Assembly: GCA_963778075.1 (NCBI GenBank) | Contig: CAVZTJ010000009.1 | Coordinates: 620,001 to 684,000, forward strand | Direction of reading: 5' to 3' | DNA: 64,000 bases | Source of the DNA: JASHPR01 sp963778075 | GTDB lineage: Bacteria > Actinomycetota > Actinomycetes > Streptosporangiales > Streptosporangiaceae | Part shown: in pieces, positions 43,207 through 51,260 of the stretch | Numbering within the stretch: the first letter of the stretch is position 1 | Layout of the letters: each line of letters starts with the position of its first letter | Translations under genes and position numbers: made by a program | The notes under the pieces: model-generated | Told to the model about the DNA's origin: nothing | The model's database searches: none | What the model saw: the letters and a program-made list of their open reading frames with translations, nothing else

Positions 43207-43491
43207 CTAGCTGACCTGGCTGCCGAGCATGAACGATGCCCGGCCTTCCTCATCGAGCTGAGCGTCGAGTTCCCTGTCCTCAACGATCCCAGCGGCATCG
43301 CGCTGCACGAATACGCGGGCGCCGCTGTCCTCGATGATCGCGTCGTCCGGCTGCGGGCCCTCCAGCGAGAGCGCCAGCGTGCCCGCCTCGTTGTCCTGCA
43401 GCGACATGCGCAGACCCGTTTCCGGGGGGATGCCCGGCTGGGAGGTGAGGGTGCGGATTGTTTCCGCGGCCCGGTCGGTTAGCGTAAGCAA
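43207..43491 (-). CDS. HesB/IscA-like small protein without cysteine ligands
   Basis: A 94-residue protein with the IscA/HesB-like beginning LTLTDRAAETIRTLTSQPG, a central LRMSLQDNEAGTLALSLEG, and an ARVFVQRDAAGIVEDRELDA strand. The cysteines that bind iron-sulphur clusters in true A-type carriers are absent. It therefore belongs to the cysteine-free actinobacterial HesB-like group of unknown role. I chose the TTG at 43491 because GAGG stands seven bases upstream. The frame extends 28 codons further, but that part looks non-coding. Confidence 0.7.
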   Translation of the reverse strand: MLTLTDRAAETIRTLTSQPGIPPETGLRMSLQDNEAGTLALSLEGPQPDDAIIEDSGARVFVQRDAAGIVEDRELDAQLDEEGRASFMLGSQVS

Positions 43492-43634
43492 TTCAGCACC
43501 TCGCTCAATCGTGGTCTCGTGGCCAGGTGTATGCCTGGCACGATTGTTGACCCTGCCCCCCCTCAATGGGCTCAAACTGGTTCGCGCTGGCGGGCTGCCC
43601 GAGGGAAGGCCGGCGGGCTGCCTGGAGGGAAGAA

Positions 43635-44354
43635 ATGACGCGGCTGGTGGTCTCGGACGAGGTGCGCGCGGCGTTCAGCGGGCTGCGGATCGCCGCGGTC
43701 GTGGCATCGGGCTTCGACGGGCACTCGCCCTGGCCGGAGCTGGATGCGCGGTTCGCCGACCTGCAAGCCAGGGCCGGTGACCTGCCCGCCGACGGCGTAG
43801 GAGACGACCCGCATTTGGCCGCCTGGCAGGCCGCCTACCGCGCGTTCGGGACCAACCCGCGACGGCAGCGGCCAAGCGCCGAGGCGCTGCGGCGGCGGCT
43901 GGCCCGGTCCGGCCAGCTGCCGCGGATCAATCCGGCCGTGGACTGCTACAACCTGGTCTCGGCCAGCTTTGGCGTGCCCGCCGGGGCCTTTGACCTCGGC
44001 CAGGTCCGCGGCGACATCACGATCCGCTTTGCCGACGGGTCAGAGGTGTTCACCCCGCTGGGCGACCCCGGCAGCACCGAGAACCCGCACCCCGGGGAGG
44101 TCATCTACACCGACGCCGCCGGGGTGCTGACCAGGCACTGGAACCACCGCGACGCCGACCGCACCAAGGTCACCGCCGAGAGCAAGCAGATCGTGTTCCT
44201 GCTGGAGACCGTGGACGGCGCCGCGTTCGGCGCACGACTGGACGATGCCACAAGGTCACTGACCGGGTTGCTGCAGGACCGGGCCGACGCGGTGATCGTG
44301 CACCAGATCTCCGCGGCCGACCCCGCCGTGCCCGATCTGCTGCCCGCCCCGTAG
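43635..44354 (+). CDS. B3/B4 tRNA-binding domain protein
   Basis: A 239-residue protein with the B3/B4 fold of the phenylalanyl-tRNA synthetase beta chain as a free-standing domain. Features are AYRAFGTNPRRQRPSAEAL, INPAVDCYNLVSASFGVPAG, then GEVIYTDAAGVLTRHWNHRDADRTKVT, matching bacterial editing-domain-like proteins of this type. It may hydrolyse mischarged tRNA or bind an amino-acid-like ligand, an inference from the fold. GGAGGG lies six bases before the ATG at 43635. It stands alone and is followed by a strong terminator. Confidence 0.85.
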   Translation: MTRLVVSDEVRAAFSGLRIAAVVASGFDGHSPWPELDARFADLQARAGDLPADGVGDDPHLAAWQAAYRAFGTNPRRQRPSAEALRRRLARSGQLPRINPAVDCYNLVSASFGVPAGAFDLGQVRGDITIRFADGSEVFTPLGDPGSTENPHPGEVIYTDAAGVLTRHWNHRDADRTKVTAESKQIVFLLETVDGAAFGARLDDATRSLTGLLQDRADAVIVHQISAADPAVPDLLPAP

Positions 44355-44367
44355 GCGCAATGCGGTC

Positions 44368-44409
44368 GTGGGACCCACGCTGCGGTTGTTCCAACAGCGT
44401 GGGGCCCAC
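44368..44409. terminator. long hairpin terminator between convergent genes
   Basis: A 15-bp stem with a single mismatch (GTGGGACCCACGCTG pairing with CAGCGTGGGGCCCAC) and a 12-base loop, 13 bases past the B3/B4 stop. It can serve the convergent dehydrogenase gene as well. Confidence 0.7.
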
Positions 44410-44419
44410 CACCCTATTG

Positions 44420-44477
44420 GGCGCGGGGGCGGAGGATGCGCGGCTTTCGGCGCGGGGGCGGAGGATGCGCGGCTTTC
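44420..44477. repeat. 29-base tandem repeat, two perfect copies
   Basis: Two identical units (GGCGCGGGGGCGGAGG then ATGCGCGGCTTTC) and the start of a third, between the terminator and the dehydrogenase stop. Confidence 0.85.
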
Positions 44478-44510
44478 GGCGCGGGGAGCGGTAGAGGACG
44501 CGCGGCACGC

Positions 44511-45524
44511 TCAGGCGTGGGGGTCGACTTGGACCTTTGGCCCTGGCCCGGCGCCGGCGGGGCGCCAGCCGGCGAGCACCTTCCCCACGTCCGCGAGGCC
44601 GACCGTGGCCGCGACCAGCGGGCGCGGGTCCACCGAGCTGGCCGCGAACTGCTCTATAGTGCCGGCCAGGCCGGCCGAAGCGCCGAGGATGCCGACGGCG
44701 GTGACGTCCTTGAGCACCAGAGACCGGGTGTCGAGGACGCTCGGGCGCCCGGCTACGCCGACGTAGACCACCCGCTTGCCCGGCTCGACCAGGTCGAGCG
44801 CCAGGGCCGGCAGCGCCGGTGCGTTCGATGCGTCGACGACCGCGTCGAACGGCAGCCGGGGCAGGTCCGCCGCGGTCCACGCGCCGTGCACACCGAGCGT
44901 GCTGGCGAAGTCCAGCGACTGCCGGGTCAGCCCCAGCATGTGCACCTGGGCGCCGTGCGCCAGCGCGAACATCGCGACCAGCAGGCCGATCGTGCCGGGG
45001 CCGAGAATCAGGACCTGCTCCCCCGGCCGCAACTCCGCGCCCCGAAGCGCACGCAGCGCACTGCCGCCCGGCTCGACCATGGCCCCGGCAACCCCGTCCA
45101 CGGCGTCGGGCAGCGGGTGCAGCGCGGTGACCGGCATCGCCAGCTGTTCGGCGAGCGCGCCGGGAAAGCCGCCGCGGATGCCCACCTCGTAGCGGTCCTC
45201 GCAGACGTGCGCCAGGCCGCTCCGGCACCGGTCGCACCCTCCGCAGCCCAGCATCGTGTCGCCGGTCACCCGCCGGCCCAGCCAGCCAGGGCCGACGTCG
45301 TCGCCCACGGCGCTGACGGTCCCGCACCACTCGTGGCCGAGCCGGATCGGGTACCCGGCGTGGCCCTGGCGCAGGTAGGCCATATCGCCGGTGAACAGCT
45401 CGACATCCGTCCCGCACACGCCGGCCCGCTCGACGTCGATGACCACCTGGCCCGGTGCCGCCTCCGGGCTCGGCACGTCGGCGACCTCCGACCGTCCGGG
45501 GCCGGTCACGACGAATGCCCTCAT
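44511..45524 (-). CDS. zinc-dependent medium-chain alcohol/polyol dehydrogenase
   Basis: A 337-residue MDR enzyme. The catalytic zinc is bound by the cysteine in AGVCGTDVE and the histidine in LGHEWCG. The structural zinc is held by cysteines of GCGGCDRCRSGLAHVC. The NAD(P) loop is LILGPGTIGLL. The family oxidises sugar alcohols or aldoses (threonine, sorbitol and L-arabinose/galactose dehydrogenase types). It diverges from a sugar-acid dehydratase, which suggests an oxidative sugar pathway. The ATG at 45524 begins MRAFVV; the longer antisense frame through the dehydratase is not coding. Confidence 0.9.
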   Translation of the reverse strand: MRAFVVTGPGRSEVADVPSPEAAPGQVVIDVERAGVCGTDVELFTGDMAYLRQGHAGYPIRLGHEWCGTVSAVGDDVGPGWLGRRVTGDTMLGCGGCDRCRSGLAHVCEDRYEVGIRGGFPGALAEQLAMPVTALHPLPDAVDGVAGAMVEPGGSALRALRGAELRPGEQVLILGPGTIGLLVAMFALAHGAQVHMLGLTRQSLDFASTLGVHGAWTAADLPRLPFDAVVDASNAPALPALALDLVEPGKRVVYVGVAGRPSVLDTRSLVLKDVTAVGILGASAGLAGTIEQFAASSVDPRPLVAATVGLADVGKVLAGWRPAGAGPGPKVQVDPHA

Positions 45525-45573
45525 GCCAGCGCCGCCGCGGCAGCCAAAGCCACGCCACGAGTAAGTTGTGAGG

Positions 45574-45587
45574 ACATTTGCGAATGT
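45574..45587. promoter_or_regulatory. inverted-repeat operator in the dehydrogenase/dehydratase divergent promoter
   Basis: ACATT-TGCG-AATGT is a perfect 5+4+5 palindrome within the 97-base divergent region. No regulator gene is adjacent, so the factor (perhaps GntR or LacI type) must lie outside this cluster. Confidence 0.5.
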
Positions 45588-45621
45588 TAGATCTTTGGTG
45601 CAGGAGGGCGGAAGAGCGCCG

Positions 45622-47337
45622 ATGCCCGAGCAGCGCAGCTCACAGTGGTACGCCGGAAATGACCGGGATGGGTACATCCACCGCGCCTGGATGCGCCGGG
45701 GCCTGCCCGCCCACGCCTTCGACGGCCGCCCGCACATCGCGATCGCGAACACGACGTCGGACCTGACGCCGTGCAACTCGCACCTGAACGAGGTCGCCGA
45801 CAGCGTCAAGCAGGGGGTCTGGGAGGCGGGCGGGGTCCCGATGAACCTGCCGGTGGTGTCGCTCGGCGAGACGCTGGTGCGCCCCACCGCCATGCTGTGG
45901 CGGAACATGGCCGCGATGGCGGCCGAGGAGATGTTCCGGGCCAATCCGCTCGACGGCCTGGTGCTGCTCGGCGGCTGCGACAAGACCATCCCGTCGCTGC
46001 TGATGGCCGCGGCCTCGGTCGACCTGCCCGCCGTCGTGATCCCCGGCGGGCCGATGCTGACCGGCACGTTCCGCGGCGTGGCCCTCGGCTGCGGGACCGA
46101 CGTCTGGAAGCTCAGCGAGGAGGTCCGCGCCGGGAACCTGTCCGCGCAGGACTTCCTCACCTCCGAGTCGTCGATGGTCCGCAGCCGCGGGCACTGCAAC
46201 ACCATGGGCACGGCCTCGACCATGGCCTGCATGGCCGAGGCGCTCGGGATGACGATCCCCGGCATCGCCGGAACCCCCGCCCCGGACAGCCGGCTCCTGG
46301 AGAGCGCGCACGCCGCAGGCCGTCTCGTTGTGGAGATGGTCTCCCAGGAGCGCCGCCCGAGCCAGGTACTCACCCGGGGATCCTTCCTGAACGCGATCGT
46401 CGCGCTGGCCGCGGTCGGCGGATCGACCAACGCGGTGGTGCATTTGCTGGCGATCGCCGGGCGGCTCGGGGTCGACCTGTCGCTCGATGACTTCGACGCG
46501 ATCGGGTCTGGCGTGCCGTTGCTGGTCAACCTGCAGCCGGCCGGGAGCCACCTGATGGAGGACTTCCACCGGGCCGGCGGCCTGCTCGCGGTGCTGCACG
46601 AGGTGCAGGACCTGCTCGACCCCGAGGCGCTCACCGTGACCGGGCGGCCCCTCGTCGACCATCTCAGCGACGCGCGGATCTGGGATGAGAGCGTGATCAG
46701 GCCGCGCAGCGATCCGCTGCAGGACGAGGCGGGCATCGCGGTACTGCGCGGCAGCCTCGCCCCGGACGGCGCCGTGATCAAGCCGGCGGCCGCGTCCCCG
46801 GAACTGCTTCGGCACCGGGGCCGGGCGGTCGTCTTCGACAGCATCGAGGACTTCCACCGGCGCATCGACGACCCCAGCCTCGACGTGGACGCCGATTCGG
46901 TGCTGGTGCTGCGCGGCTGCGGGCCCAAGGGCTACCCGGGCATGCCCGAAGTCGCGAACCTGCCGCTGCCGCCCAAGCTGCTGGAACAGGGGGTGCGGGA
47001 CATGGTGCGGATCTGCGACGGCCGGATGAGCGGCACCGCGTACGGCACCGTGGTGCTGCACGTCGTGCCGGAAGCCGCGGCCGGCGGGCCGCTGGGCCTG
47101 ATCAGGACCGGCGACGTCATCGAGCTCGACGTCGCGGCGCGACGGCTGGACGTGGACGTGCCGCAGGAGGAACTGCGGCGGCGCGAGGCGCCCGTGGCGG
47201 CGGTGGAAGGCTACGCGGCTCCGGCCCGCGGCTGGCAGCGTCTCTACGTCGACCACGTGATGCAGGCCGACCGGGGCGCCGACCTTGACTTCCTGGTCGG
47301 CGCCAGCGGCCACGAGGTGGGCCGCGAGTCGCACTGA
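45622..47337 (+). CDS. IlvD/Edd-family dehydratase (sugar-acid dehydratase type)
   Basis: A 571-residue dehydratase. Iron-sulphur and active-site features are TPCNSHL (Cys51), LLGGCDKTIPS (Cys119) and RGHCNTMGTASTM, plus GGSTNAVVHLLAIAG and the metal-binding DGRMSGTAYG. Members near this length that differ from true IlvD (dihydroxy-acid dehydratase) act on aldonic acids such as arabinonate, xylonate or fuconate. The divergent polyol/aldose dehydrogenase favours that reading; there is no branched-chain amino acid gene nearby. The ATG at 45622 is preceded by a purine-rich stretch rather than a clean ribosome site, and the frame is open further upstream. Confidence 0.88.
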   Translation: MPEQRSSQWYAGNDRDGYIHRAWMRRGLPAHAFDGRPHIAIANTTSDLTPCNSHLNEVADSVKQGVWEAGGVPMNLPVVSLGETLVRPTAMLWRNMAAMAAEEMFRANPLDGLVLLGGCDKTIPSLLMAAASVDLPAVVIPGGPMLTGTFRGVALGCGTDVWKLSEEVRAGNLSAQDFLTSESSMVRSRGHCNTMGTASTMACMAEALGMTIPGIAGTPAPDSRLLESAHAAGRLVVEMVSQERRPSQVLTRGSFLNAIVALAAVGGSTNAVVHLLAIAGRLGVDLSLDDFDAIGSGVPLLVNLQPAGSHLMEDFHRAGGLLAVLHEVQDLLDPEALTVTGRPLVDHLSDARIWDESVIRPRSDPLQDEAGIAVLRGSLAPDGAVIKPAAASPELLRHRGRAVVFDSIEDFHRRIDDPSLDVDADSVLVLRGCGPKGYPGMPEVANLPLPPKLLEQGVRDMVRICDGRMSGTAYGTVVLHVVPEAAAGGPLGLIRTGDVIELDVAARRLDVDVPQEELRRREAPVAAVEGYAAPARGWQRLYVDHVMQADRGADLDFLVGASGHEVGRESH

Positions 47338-47395
47338 ACGGCGAGATCAGCTCCCCGAAGCCTCCCCGGACGGTGCGGTCAGGAGGACGCCTCGT

Positions 47396-47845
47396 TCACC
47401 CGGCAACCCGAAGCGCCCGTCCGCCCCCAGGCGCCCATGGATCAGGCCGCCTGTTTTCCGGGACGTTGATCGCGGAGCGCAGCCAGCGGTCAGACATTGG
47501 CTCGTCGTCGAATCGCGGAATGACATGCATATGGGGATGCAGCACACCACCCTGGTTCCAGCCGAGCAGATAGCCGTCTGGGGCCAGCAGATCGTGCAGC
47601 GCCGCCTGTGCCTGGAGCAATAGATCCCGGGTGTCTGCCCACTCCGTGGGCGTCAGACCGAAGACCGAAGTCCGGTGGGCGATGGGCACGATTGCCCCGG
47701 AGCCGGGCAGGACGCCTTCCGCCAGCCCGGCCTGGGCCCGGATGCCCGGGTCCCGGGTCGAGGCGAATATGCAGTGGGGAGTCTCGATGAAGATCTCCGC
47801 TGCCCTCATCCAGCTTTGATCACAGAACACGCAGCCGTCGCTCAT
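47396..47845 (-). CDS. HIT-family protein
   Basis: A 149-residue histidine-triad protein. The active-site motif is HPHMHVIPRF (His-x-His-x-His), and the N-terminal CVFCDQS with one further Cys-rich part resembles the zinc-binding end of HIT enzymes. IVPIAHRTSVFGLT is the second conserved strand-loop. HIT proteins hydrolyse or transfer nucleoside phosphates. The ATG at 47845 starts MSDGCVFC. It ends 59 bases from the convergent dehydratase stop. Confidence 0.87.
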   Translation of the reverse strand: MSDGCVFCDQSWMRAAEIFIETPHCIFASTRDPGIRAQAGLAEGVLPGSGAIVPIAHRTSVFGLTPTEWADTRDLLLQAQAALHDLLAPDGYLLGWNQGGVLHPHMHVIPRFDDEPMSDRWLRSAINVPENRRPDPWAPGGGRALRVAG

Positions 47846-47923
47846 GAGCGTCTCCAGACGCGCTCGATACGTCCCAACAGTGACATACTCACCCCTCTGA
47901 GCGCATCGGCGGAAAGTGATGAT

Positions 47924-48376
47924 ATGGGCCACCTGAGCGACCGGCACCGACGGCTCCGGGATGTCACGCTCGCTGGCGGGGTTGTCGCGTTTTTTCTGTT
48001 GCAGATCGTCGCCATCGGCTCCGGCTGGCCGGCAGCTGTGGACATCGTCGTTCTGCTGGGCATGGTGCTGAACATCGCGGCCCTGTGCTGGCTGATCTGG
48101 GCTATGGCCACACGCAGGATAGGCCTGACCCACTGGACCCCGGGCCGGCCGCAGCGTCGCATCGGCGCCAAGAGGCGGGCCCGGGCAGAGGCAATGACGC
48201 AGCAGCAACGGCTTGACGCCGCCCTCTCCCATGGCCCCTACCGCCCGCAGCCGGCCCCGCCGCCCGACGAGCGGGCACGGGCGAGTCAGGAACTGCTCGA
48301 AGCGGCCGAGCGGTACGGCGGCCTGAGCCCGGAGGCACGCGCCGCGGCCGAGGAGGTCAAGCGGCTCTCAGGCTGA
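47924..48376 (+). CDS. small two-helix membrane protein, function unknown
   Basis: A 150-residue protein with two membrane helices (DVTLAGGVVAFFLLQIVAIG and VDIVVLLGMVLNIAALCWLIW) and a long charged cytoplasmic tail. The tail has a helix-rich end (ARASQELLEAAERYGGLSPE). GGAAAG precedes the ATG at 47924. I do not recognise the family. It diverges from the HIT gene and lies upstream of an MFS gene that has its own promoter. Confidence 0.7.
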   Translation: MGHLSDRHRRLRDVTLAGGVVAFFLLQIVAIGSGWPAAVDIVVLLGMVLNIAALCWLIWAMATRRIGLTHWTPGRPQRRIGAKRRARAEAMTQQQRLDAALSHGPYRPQPAPPPDERARASQELLEAAERYGGLSPEARAAAEEVKRLSG

Positions 48377-48423
48377 CCCGACCCATGCTGCGGTCAGGCG
48401 AACAGCCAACGCCGAGCGCGACT

Positions 48424-48452
48424 CTGACGTTGACGTCAAGGTCCGCTATTAT
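48424..48452 (+). promoter_or_regulatory. promoter of the MFS-MerR operon with a MerR-like dyad
   Basis: CTGACG (48424-48429) and TATTAT (48447-48452) are separated by 17 bases. The dyad TGACG-TTGA-CGTCA (48425-48438) overlaps the -35 box and spacer, with AAGG beyond. Position and symmetry fit a regulator such as the MerR protein encoded second in the operon. Confidence 0.6.
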
Positions 48453-48493
48453 CTACCGGGGCAGGATCAACGGCAAACCAGTAGGGACGGCAC

Positions 48494-50392
48494 ATGGGAG
48501 TGGCGGGTCAGGAAACGGTGGCCGCGAGCCAGGAAGGCAAGAGCGTCCACTACAAGTGGATCGCGCTGTCGAACACCACGCTCGGGATCTTGATGGTCAC
48601 CATCAACCAATCGATCCTGCTGATCTCACTGCCGGACTTGTTCCGGGGCATCAAGCTGAACCCGCTCGTCCCGGCCAACACCTCCTACTTCCTGTGGACC
48701 TTCCTGGGATTCCTGCTGGTCACCGCCGTGCTAGTGGTCAGCCTCGGGCGGGTGGGCGACATCTACGGCCGAGTGAAGATGTACAACCTCGGCTTCGCCG
48801 TCTTCACGCTGTTCTCGATCCTGCTGTCGGTCACCTGGCTCACCGGGGTGCCTGGGGCGCTGTGGATCATCATCATGCGGATATTCCAGGGCGTCGGCGG
48901 CGCGTTCCTGTTCGCCAACTCGACCGCGATCTTGACCGACGCGTTCCCCGCGAACGAGCGCGGGAAGGCGATGGGGATCAACGGCATCGCCGCCGTGTCC
49001 GGCGCGTTCCTCGGCCTCATCCTCGGCGGCGTGCTCGGCCCGATCGAATGGCGGCTGGTGTTCCTGGTCTCGGTTCCGTTCGGCCTGTTCGGCACCGTCT
49101 GGGCCTATCTCATGCTGCGCGACAACGGGATCCGCATCCCGGCCAAGATCGACTGGCTGGGTAACACCCTGTTTGCGGTCGGGTTGATCTCGGTGCTGAC
49201 CGGGATCGTGTACTCGCTGCTCCCGTACGGCGGCCACCCGACCGGTTGGACCAACCCCTGGGTGCTGGCCGGCATCTTCGGCGGGATCGCCATCCTGGTC
49301 GTGTTCTGCTGGGTGGAGACCAAGGTGCCGGCGCCGATGTTCCGGCTCGGCCTGTTCAAGATCCGGGCGTTCACCGCCGGCAACATCGCCGGAATGCTCG
49401 GCGCCCTCGGCCGGGGCGGCATCCAGTTCATGCTGATCATCTGGCTGCAGGGGATCTGGCTGCCGCAGCACGGAAAGAGCTTCGCCGAGACCCCGCTGTG
49501 GGCGGGCATCTCGATGGTCCCGCTCACGGTCGGGTTCCTGCTCGTCGGCCCTGTGGCGGGGACGCTGTCGGACCGGTTCGGGGCCAGGCTGTTCGCCACC
49601 ACCGGCCTGACCATCTCCGGGGTCAGCTTCCTGCTGCTCGAACTGCTGCCGATCAACTTCAGCTACATCTGGTTCGCGCTGCTGATCTTCCTGTTCGCGG
49701 TCGGCATGGGGCTGTTCTTCGCCCCCAACCAGGCATCGGTCATGAACAGCCTGCCGCCGGACCAGCGCGGCGCGGGCGCGGGGATGCTCAACACGTTCCA
49801 GAACTCGGCCACGGTGCTGTCGATGGGCCTGTTCTTCACGATCGTCACCATCGGCCTCGCTTCGCGGCTGCCGTCCCACCTGTACAAGGGGCTGACCGCG
49901 GCCGGCGTTGCCCCCGGCCCGGCCCACCTCGTCGCCAGCGAGCCGCCGATCGGCAGCCTGTTCTCCGCGTTCCTCGGCTACAACCCGATCAAGGAACTGC
50001 TCGGCCCGACCGGTGCGCTGCAGCACATGCCGGCCAAGCAGGTGGCGTACATCACCGGGCGGACGTTCTTCCCGAAGCTGCTGGAGGAGCCGTTCGCCGG
50101 AGGACTGCACCTGGCCTTCACGTTCGCCGCCATCGCCACCGGCATCGCGCTGATCGCCTCGGCCGTCCGCGGCAAGCAGTACTTCCACCAGGTCAAGCCG
50201 CTGTCCGAGGAACTGGCCGAGGGCGCGGCCGACTCCGCCGAGGCGCTGGGGCTCGACGAGTCCTCCGAGGTGGCCGACCTCGACGGCGCGCAGGCCGGGA
50301 CCGCGGGCAACGGCTCGCGGAGTTCCAACGGCCGTCTCGCCACGTCCGGCAGCGGAGGCGAGGAACTAGACCCGTCACGCGGAACCGGCTGA
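48494..50392 (+). CDS. MFS transporter, DHA2 (14-helix) drug:H+ antiporter type
   Basis: A 632-residue transporter with about 14 membrane helices. Features of the EmrB/QacA branch are the first-helix region TTLGILMVTINQSILLISLP, the loop motif GRVGDIYGRVKMYNLG and motif C-like GAFLGLILGGVLGPIEW. A large loop lies between the last helices and a long disordered C-terminal tail rich in Ser, Gly and Glu follows. The ATG at 48494 has only a weak ribosome site. It is followed after four bases by a MerR gene, so it is likely an inducible exporter of drugs or metabolites. Confidence 0.92.
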   Translation: MGVAGQETVAASQEGKSVHYKWIALSNTTLGILMVTINQSILLISLPDLFRGIKLNPLVPANTSYFLWTFLGFLLVTAVLVVSLGRVGDIYGRVKMYNLGFAVFTLFSILLSVTWLTGVPGALWIIIMRIFQGVGGAFLFANSTAILTDAFPANERGKAMGINGIAAVSGAFLGLILGGVLGPIEWRLVFLVSVPFGLFGTVWAYLMLRDNGIRIPAKIDWLGNTLFAVGLISVLTGIVYSLLPYGGHPTGWTNPWVLAGIFGGIAILVVFCWVETKVPAPMFRLGLFKIRAFTAGNIAGMLGALGRGGIQFMLIIWLQGIWLPQHGKSFAETPLWAGISMVPLTVGFLLVGPVAGTLSDRFGARLFATTGLTISGVSFLLLELLPINFSYIWFALLIFLFAVGMGLFFAPNQASVMNSLPPDQRGAGAGMLNTFQNSATVLSMGLFFTIVTIGLASRLPSHLYKGLTAAGVAPGPAHLVASEPPIGSLFSAFLGYNPIKELLGPTGALQHMPAKQVAYITGRTFFPKLLEEPFAGGLHLAFTFAAIATGIALIASAVRGKQYFHQVKPLSEELAEGAADSAEALGLDESSEVADLDGAQAGTAGNGSRSSNGRLATSGSGGEELDPSRGTG

Positions 50393-50396
50393 GGCC

Positions 50397-50894
50397 ATGA
50401 GCTCCACGAACCGAACGGCCACCGTGCCGCCTCCCGCCGATCAGCAGGCGGGAAACGGTGAGCTGCTCGGCATCGGCGCCGCCGCGGCGCAAGCCGGCGT
50501 CTCGGAGCGGGCCCTGCGCTACTACCAGCAGCTGGGCCTGCTCGAGCCCGCCAGCACCACGCCCGGCGGGCTGCGCCGCTACTCAGCGGACGACCTCGCC
50601 CGGGTGGCGCGCATCCGGGAGCTGCAGACCCTGCTCGGCCTGAACCTCGACGAGATCGCGGTCGTGCTGCGCAACGAGGACCGGCTGGCCCAGATCCGCC
50701 GCGCCTACAGGGACGAGCGCACCAGCGACGAGCAGCGCCAGCAGCTTGGCCGTGAGTGCCTGATCCTGCTGGAGAGCCTGCGCGAGACGGTCGAGGCCAA
50801 GCGGGCCGCGCTGGACAGCTTCCTGTCTGACCTCGACGCCCGCATCGGCCGCTGCAAGGACGTGCTGCCAGTCGGCGACACCGCGAAGACCTAG
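50397..50894 (+). CDS. MerR-family transcriptional regulator
   Basis: A 165-residue protein with a disordered 20-residue N-terminus and a MerR winged helix (GIGAAAAQAGVSERALRYYQ, then LRRYSADDLARVARIREL). The long dimerisation helix is followed by a helical C-terminal region without metal-binding cysteines, so it senses an organic ligand or none. It starts four bases after the MFS stop and is co-transcribed. It probably acts on the dyad at 48425-48438. Confidence 0.92.
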   Translation: MSSTNRTATVPPPADQQAGNGELLGIGAAAAQAGVSERALRYYQQLGLLEPASTTPGGLRRYSADDLARVARIRELQTLLGLNLDEIAVVLRNEDRLAQIRRAYRDERTSDEQRQQLGRECLILLESLRETVEAKRAALDSFLSDLDARIGRCKDVLPVGDTAKT

Positions 50895-50983
50895 CGAAGC
50901 AGCGGGACAAGCTGGGTGAGGTCATCGACTATCAGGTCGGGGCCGGCGCTGCGTAGCTGATCGGCGTCGTGGTAGCCGCCGGT
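50891..50983 (-). pseudogene. C-terminal remnant of a HAD-family hydrolase
   Basis: The minus strand encodes GGYHDADQLRSAGPDLIVDDL and then a short end to a stop. This is the standard C-terminus of haloacid-dehalogenase phosphatases (strand, then GADxVVDDxxxLL). Nothing upstream belongs to the family, so only the last 30 residues remain. It overlaps the MerR stop codon by four bases. Confidence 0.6.
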
Positions 50984-51026
50984 GAAGGCTGTGGAGGTTC
51001 CAGCTCGCCTCGGCGTCAGCGAGCGC

Positions 51027-51190
51027 GCCAGCTGTCGGCCACCTCGATCGGCATGCTCATCGCCACCATCTGGGCGGCGGCCCTCGGCCAGAACATCACC
51101 GCCACGCTTTACGGGACCATCCTGGGCTTCTATATCAGCTATGTAGCCCTCGGCATCGGGCTCCGCCACGACTGGTACGGCATACCTGTC
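51027..51190 (+). pseudogene. membrane-protein fragment
   Basis: One frame encodes two membrane-helix-like segments (TSIGMLIATIWAAALGQNIT and YGTILGFYISYVALGIGLR, then HDWYGIPVADA) that look like protein sequence, while the rest of the frame (50969-51439) is arginine- and proline-rich nonsense. I take it as a short remnant of an unidentified membrane protein in a decayed region of about 370 bases. The rest of this stretch holds nothing I can support. Confidence 0.35.
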
Positions 51191-51260
51191 GCCGACGCAT
51201 CGGCGGCACCCTCGGCATGGATGGAGCCTCGGCCATGGTCGCGCGGCGGCTCCAGCTGCG

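Noticed and set aside
44511..46928. 805-codon minus-strand open frame through the dehydratase gene
   Set aside because: Only the last 337 codons (the dehydrogenase from 45524) are real; the rest is antisense to the IlvD/Edd gene.
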